The translations under genes and the position numbers were made by a program. From positions 254,165 to 318,164 of the IMG/VR virus record IMGVR_UViG_3300042465_005589: 64,000 nucleotides of DNA; one strand, written 5' to 3'. This DNA is from a virus. Positions 61,001-64,000 of this stretch are shown one piece after another. How positions within the stretch are numbered: the first letter of the stretch is position 1; each line of letters begins with the position of its first letter. Under the pieces are notes generated by a model. The model did no database searches. It was not told the origin of the DNA and saw only the letters and a program-made list of their open reading frames with translations.

Positions 61001-64000
61001 ATGTATTGTGACCAATACCACCACCGATTGTTACACCTAACGAACAACATTCGTTTGTTGGTGATTGAATTATATTTCTATGTCCACCACCAATAAATGA
61101 CATTCTAGCGTTTGTTCTATTACAATATCCACCAGATATTGTTGAGGTATTTCCAGAAGTATTATTTCTAAATCCTCCACCAATAAACCCACAACGAGCA
61201 TTGTTTACATTACAAGAACCACCAACAACTGTTGAATCATAACAAGAAGAGGTGTTAAAACGACCCCCGCTAACAGTTGAAAAACATCCTGATGCTGTAT
61301 TGCAACAACCTCCACCAACTGTTGCTCGTCCATTAGAAGCAGTATTATATAAACCACCCCCTACTGTTGAAGAGTAACAAGAAGAAACATTACATTGTCC
61401 TCCACCAACGGTTGCACGACTACAAGAAGCGGTATTCCATACTCCTCCTCCAATTGTTGAATAAGCCCCTCCAGAACAATTTAATGACCCACCACCAATT
61501 GTTGCCCCTGTTATAGAAGCATAATTACAATATCCACCAGCAATTGTTGAATAGTTAGCCGTTGCACGGTTTCTAAATCCACCACCTATGGTTGATAATC
61601 TACCACCTTCAAAACAAGTAATTGTACCTGATAAAATACCTGTTGATGTTGTAAATGTCCCTCCGGATGTGTTATGTCCAATACCTCCACCAATAGTTGC
61701 ACCTAAAGAACAACATTCGTTTGGTGTTGATAGAAGTATATTTCTTTGACCACCACCAATTGTTGAGAATCTAGAATTTAAAATATTACGACATCCTCCA
61801 TTAATTATTGAATAATTACCACGAGATGAGTTAAAGCTACCACCACCAATAAATGTATAATCACCTATGGCACAGTTTCTAAAACCACCGACAATAGTTG
61901 ATAATTTACCTGCATCACAACAAGCAATCGTTCCGGTTAAAGTTCCTGTAGTCGCATTAAATGTTCCACCTGATGTATTGTGACCAATACCTCCACCGAT
62001 TGTTACCCCTAAAGAACAACATTCATTTGTTGGTGATTGGATTACATTTCTTTGACCTCCACCAATAAATGAGAATCTAGCATTTGTCGTATTTCCACTA
62101 CCTCCTAAAGATGCGGAATAATTTCCTGATGCAGTATTTCCCACACCACATCTAATTGATGAGTTAGAACAAGTTCCTGTTATAATAACCGCAGATGAAC
62201 CAACATTTATACCTGAAGTTCCACTTGTACCTCCGGTACCATTCGTTCCCGAAGTTCCTGATGTTGCACTTGTACCTGATGTACCGCTAGTTCCCGTTGT
62301 TCCTGAAGTTCCACTTGTACCTCCGGTACCATTCGTTCCCGAAGTTCCTGATGTTGCACTTGTACCTGATGTACCGCTAGTTCCCGTTGTTCCGGAAGTT
62401 CCACTTGTACCTCCGGTACCATTCGTTCCTGATGTTCCTGAAGTTCCACTTGTACCTGAAGTACCGCTAGTCCCTGTTGTTCCGGAAGTTCCTGATGTTG
62501 CACTTGTACCTGATGTACCGCTAGTTCCCGTTGTTCCTGAAGTTCCACTTGTACCTCCGGTACCATTCGTTCCTGATGTTCCTGAAGTTCCACTTGTACC
62601 TGAAGTACCGCTAGTCCCTGTTGTTCCGGAAGTTCCTGATGTTGCACTTGTACCTGATGTACCGCTAGTTCCCGTTGTTCCGGAAGTTCCACTTGTACCT
62701 CCGGTACCATTCGTTCCCGAAGTTCCTGATGTTGCACTTGTACCTGAAGTTCCTGAAGTACCGCTTGTCCCTGAAGTTCCTGAAGTACCATCTGTACCGC
62801 TAGTTCCCGAAGTACCATCTGTACCGCTAGTTCCTGATGAACCACTTGTACCTGAGGTACCTGTAGTACCACTTGTTCCACTTGCTCCGTTAACACCTGA
62901 AGAACCGCTAGTTCCTGATGTTCCACTTGTACCTCCGGTACCATTCGTTCCCGAAGTTCCCGTTGTTCCTGAAGTTCCACTTGTACCTCCGGTACCATTC
63001 GTTCCCGAAGTTCCTGATGTTGCACTTGTACCTGAAGTACCGCTAGTTCCTGTTGTTCCTGATGTTCCTGATGTTCCTGATGTTCCTGAAGAACCACTTG
63101 AACCTGAAGTTCCACTAGTCCCTGACGAACCGCTTGAACCTGAACTTCCACTAGTACCTGATGAACCACTTGAGCCAGATGTACCTGAAGTTCCACTAGT
63201 CCCTGACGAACCTGATGTACCCGAAGTCCCACTAGTCCCTGAGATAAATGGTGATAATGATGTTGTTACTTGAGAAACTGTAGCATCCTCAAAATAACAA
63301 GTCATTGTTTTCGATGCTAAATCACGAGCATAAAATTTAACAACAATTCTATCTGTTACAGACACATTTGTTGCTGGTACTGGTACTGAAAATAAATAAA
63401 GTTCAATTACAGTACCTTCAGTTATTGAATGTGGTACTACACTATTTGAGGCAATTAATGTTTCAGTACCACCTGTAGTTCTAACATAAATCTCAGCATA
63501 TATTTTCGGTGTACCTCCATTTGAACTCATACTCACATATTGCTCAAAATTCCAATTACCCGCAGGTATTGTTGTTACACTTGGGTCATTAGATATTGTC
63601 GCAAATGAACCAATAAATTGGTTCCCTCCACCTGTCGCGGTTAAGGTTGTTCCAGCACCAATATAGATATCTCTATCCATCACATAATATGTTGGAATTG
63701 TAGATGCCGACGATGGGTTAAAATAATATACTAATCCCGTTGAAAATCCATCTTGCCCTGACGTTCCTGACGAACCACTTGTTCCACTAGAACCTGATGT
63801 ACCACTTGAGCCAGATGTTCCCGAAGAACCACTTGAACCTGACGTACCCGAACTACCGCTTGAGCCAGATGTACCTGACGAACCACTTGTTCCACTAGAA
63901 CCTGATGTACCACTTGAGCCAGATGTTCCCGAAGAACCACTTGAACCTGACGTACCCGAACTACCGCTTGAGCCAGATGTACCTGACGAACCACTTGAAC
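58053..64000 (-). CDS. Giant collagen-like/YadA-like tail fibre, N-terminus beyond the window
   Basis: The frame stays open to the right edge, so the ATG near 63683 is internal and at least 1982 residues are encoded. From the N-terminal side: collagen-like Gly-x-y repeats (GSS/GTS, 63740-64000); a beta domain (63240-63735, with [20 protein letters not shown]); a second Gly-Thr-Ser shaft (62208-63240); and several dozen units of about 17 residues of the type STIGGGxxNTASGxx (about 58500-62150), a YadA-head-like left-handed beta-roll. The C-terminal 120 residues ([34 protein letters not shown]) resemble C-terminal tips or chaperones of fibres in Bacteroidetes phages. It is probably a trimeric receptor-binding fibre and by far the longest surface protein here. 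Confidence 0.85.
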   Translation of the reverse strand, partial: SSGSSGTSGSSGSSGTSGSSGSSGTSGSSGTSGSSGTSGSSGTSGSSGSSGTSGSSGSSGTSGSSGTSGSSGTSGSSGTSGQDGFSTGLVYYFNPSSASTIPTYYVMDRDIYIGAGTTLTATGGGNQFIGSFATISNDPSVTTIPAGNWNFEQYVSMSSNGGTPKIYAEIYVRTTGGTETLIASNSVVPHSITEGTVIELYLFSVPVPATNVSVTDRIVVKFYARDLASKTMTCYFEDATVSQVTTSLSPFISGTSGTSGTSGSSGTSGTSGTSGSSGSSGTSGSSGSSGSSGTSGTSGSSGSSGTSGTSGTSGTTGTSGTSGTSATSGTSGTNGTGGTSGTSGTTGTSGTNGTGGTSGTSGTSGSSGVNGASGTSGTTGTSGTSGSSGTSGTDGTSGTSGTDGTSGTSGTSGTSGTSGTSATSGTSGTNGTGGTSGTSGTTGTSGTSGTSATSGTSGTTGTSGTSGTSGTSGTSGTNGTGGTSGTSGTTGTSGTSGTSATSGTSGTTGTSGTSGTSGTSGTSGTNGTGGTSGTSGTTGTSGTSGTSATSGTSGTNGTGGTSGTSGTTGTSGTSGTSATSGTSGTNGTGGTSGTSGINVGSSAVIITGTCSNSSIRCGVGNTASGNYSASLGGSGNTTNARFSFIGGGQRNVIQSPTNECCSLGVTIGGGIGHNTSGGTFNATTGTLTGTIACCDAGKLSTIVGGFRNCAIGDYTFIGGGSFNSSRGNYSIINGGCRNILNSRFSTIGGGQRNILLSTPNECCSLGATIGGGIGHNTSGGTFTTSTGILSGTITCFEGGRLSTIGGGFRNRATANYSTIAGGYCNYASITGATIGGGSLNCSGGAYSTIGGGVWNTASCSRATVGGGQCNVSSCYSSTVGGGLYNTASNGRATVGGGCCNTASGCFSTVSGGRFNTSSCYDSTVVGGSCNVNNARCGFIGGGFRNNTSGNTSTISGGYCNRTNARMSFIGGGHRNIIQSPTNECCSLGVTIGGGIGHNTSGGTFNATTGTLTGTIACCNAGRLSTIGGGFRNCATGAYSFIGGGVTNIASGTRSTIGGGQANTASNTYSTIGGGYDNIASNIASTVGGGFINTASCNYSTIGGGCSNLASGYFSFIGGGKYNRIFPSQNYNNAYPKIGDVIAGGNCNLIYTNSLVVYGASGGNTIGGGYCNVANPSIGFATIGGGKSNTVWGSSSTIGGGQNNTACSYQSTVGGGSVNIATGNSSTIGGGRCNTVSGVFSFIGGGKSNTACCQYSTIGGGFQNTTSGAYSTVGGGFCNITNSRHSIISGGQRNIIQSPTNECCSLGVTIGGGIGHNSSGGTFNVTTGNLTGAITCLNAGRLSTIGGGYRNCSEGEISFIGGGSDNFVQNDSGGSTISGGKQNRSTASTFGTIGGGKLNCSKASYSTIGGGISNSIICVKGFIGGGDSNSVNGTLGVIAGGLCNTASGPCSTIGGGRCNTSYGSFSTVSGGYQNTASNYATIGGGCGNIASNQYATIGGGRNNTASSNYSTVGGGCGNIASNGYSTVSGGRLNTASGYRSTVGGGFNNTASSSYATIGGGYQNSASGGRSTVGGGQSNVASGIGSTVSGGGLNFYNSAYYSAPNTASGNSSTVGGGQYNVASGLVSTISGGRNNTASNSDSTVGGGQSNTASGSKSTISGGQGNIAFGTLSNIGGGCGNTASGGLSTIGGGQYNVNCSDYSIIGGGRSNYTNYGTWNTISGGYTNRMIHNIKSIIGGGQSNSICGNSANSSYTCGNSILGGYNNAINNISYATESQNNTITGGISNQIFAYNSEYTCSNFIGGGKSNAICSSSGYKAKYNSIIGGTNNNITGFYNSHIIGSNLSASANNTTFVEALSKTSGTFRIKHPEPIKNKTHYLQHSFVESPTAGDNIYRYVVKVVDGVAEIELPDYFKFLNENTQIWVTPKEGFGIAYGKVDEDLTKVTIFANEDLEYNVLIIGTRKDKDAIKNWNGIEILQNKINK
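58500..62150 (-). repeat. YadA-like beta-roll repeat array
   Basis: Units of about 51 bp code for xSTIGGGxxNTASGxx-type repeats, each ending near an Asn-Thr-Ala-Ser or Cys-Asn turn. A longer module containing [17 protein letters not shown] is inserted four times (plus-strand CAACATTC marker near 60088, 61048, 61706 and 62013), each with a following TCACC or TCACL-type cysteine pair or single. Units are diversified, not identical. Confidence 0.85.
62208..63240 (-). repeat. Collagen-like Gly-Thr-Ser shaft repeat
   Basis: Nine-base [12 protein letters not shown] codon triplets are arranged in higher-order direct repeats. A 90-bp unit is repeated at 62211-62300 and 62301-62390, and a 144-bp unit recurs (marker GTACCGCTAGTCCCTG at 62461 and 62605). 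There is no proline at all, unlike animal collagen. Confidence 0.88.
63766..63996 (-). repeat. Perfect 108-bp tandem duplication in the fibre shaft
   Basis: The 108 bases at 63781-63888 are identical to 63889-63996, with identity also extending 15 bases to the left of each. It encodes 36 residues of Gly-Ser/Thr-Ser triplets and probably arose by a recent duplication. Confidence 0.9.

Noticed and set aside
62207-63232. A 341-aa open frame rich in Gln/Val/Leu antisense-frame-shifted within the fibre shaft
   Set aside because: It is the alternative frame of the GTS repeat; long only because the repeat unit has no stop in that frame, and it has no start context.
63660-63683. Start of the fibre gene at a GTG/ATG near 63683
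   Set aside because: The same frame continues through an interrupted collagen-like region to the end of the window, so the true start lies outside.
1-64000. tRNA genes, CRISPR arrays, integrase or attachment sites
   Set aside because: No cloverleaf-capable intergenic stretch, no regularly spaced repeats outside coding repeats, and no integrase or transposase-like protein was seen.

Overview
The window is a strongly AT-rich, densely packed piece of a tailed-phage genome: a myovirus distantly related to T4. It carries a T4-type replication set (DNA polymerase B, gp41-like helicase, gp32-like SSB, UvsX-like recombinase, RNase H, NrdA/NrdB) and T4-type morphogenesis genes (gp6, gp25, gp53, gp19 tube, sheath, gp26-like hub assembly factor, tape measure, neck proteins). 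The host is inferred to be a member of the Bacteroidetes. Most starts have A-rich leaders rather than strong Shine-Dalgarno sequences, and the fibre C-terminus and Thr-rich virion proteins resemble those of Bacteroidetes phages. No tRNA, integrase, portal, terminase or major capsid gene was seen, so this is only part of the genome.

Layout, left to right. 0-0.6 kb: baseplate wedge genes gp6 (partial) and gp25, leftward. 0.6-9.8 kb: leftward nucleotide-metabolism and replication genes (nrdA, nrdB, helicase, unknown, RNase H, an HNH/RHH mobile cassette, uvsX, gp32-like SSB). 9.8-34.2 kb: leftward tail and neck genes, including two giant baseplate proteins (2300 and 1671 aa), gp53, tape measure, a gp26-like gene with a probable +1 frameshift extension, tube, a HAD-fold protein, an enlarged sheath, and small proteins sharing an N-terminal MK-IITEN-type tag. 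One rightward ribbon-helix-helix gene with its own operator-like palindrome sits at 31.0 kb. 34.3-38.6 kb: rightward SNF2-type helicase, possible PD-(D/E)XK nuclease, gp13-like neck protein and an unknown. 38.6-41.4 kb: leftward family B DNA polymerase. 41.5-64 kb: virion-surface and decoration island with a Thr-tract virion protein, four glycosyltransferases, a Thr-Pro-rich Asp-box adhesin, a 1447-aa five-domain methyltransferase/glycosyltransferase, an FkbM methyltransferase, a sulfotransferase, an APS kinase, a nucleotidyltransferase, a DUF2061 membrane protein, a GIY-YIG homing endonuclease, a GT9 glycosyltransferase, and a very large fibre (collagen-like shaft plus YadA-like beta-roll) that runs off the right edge.

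Working model: the right-hand island encodes surface adhesins rich in Ser/Thr repeats next to enzymes whose families modify proteins. These include a GlcNAc-type polypeptide glycosyltransferase family member and a domain that closely matches autotransporter O-heptosyltransferases. A sulfate-activation/sulfotransferase cassette adjoins them. The phage may therefore glycosylate, and possibly sulfate, its own fibres, or it may remodel host surface glycans. Transcription appears organised by a recurrent AT-rich box (TATTTATNNATAAA-like) about 10-40 nt before the first gene of most units, and by hairpin terminators.
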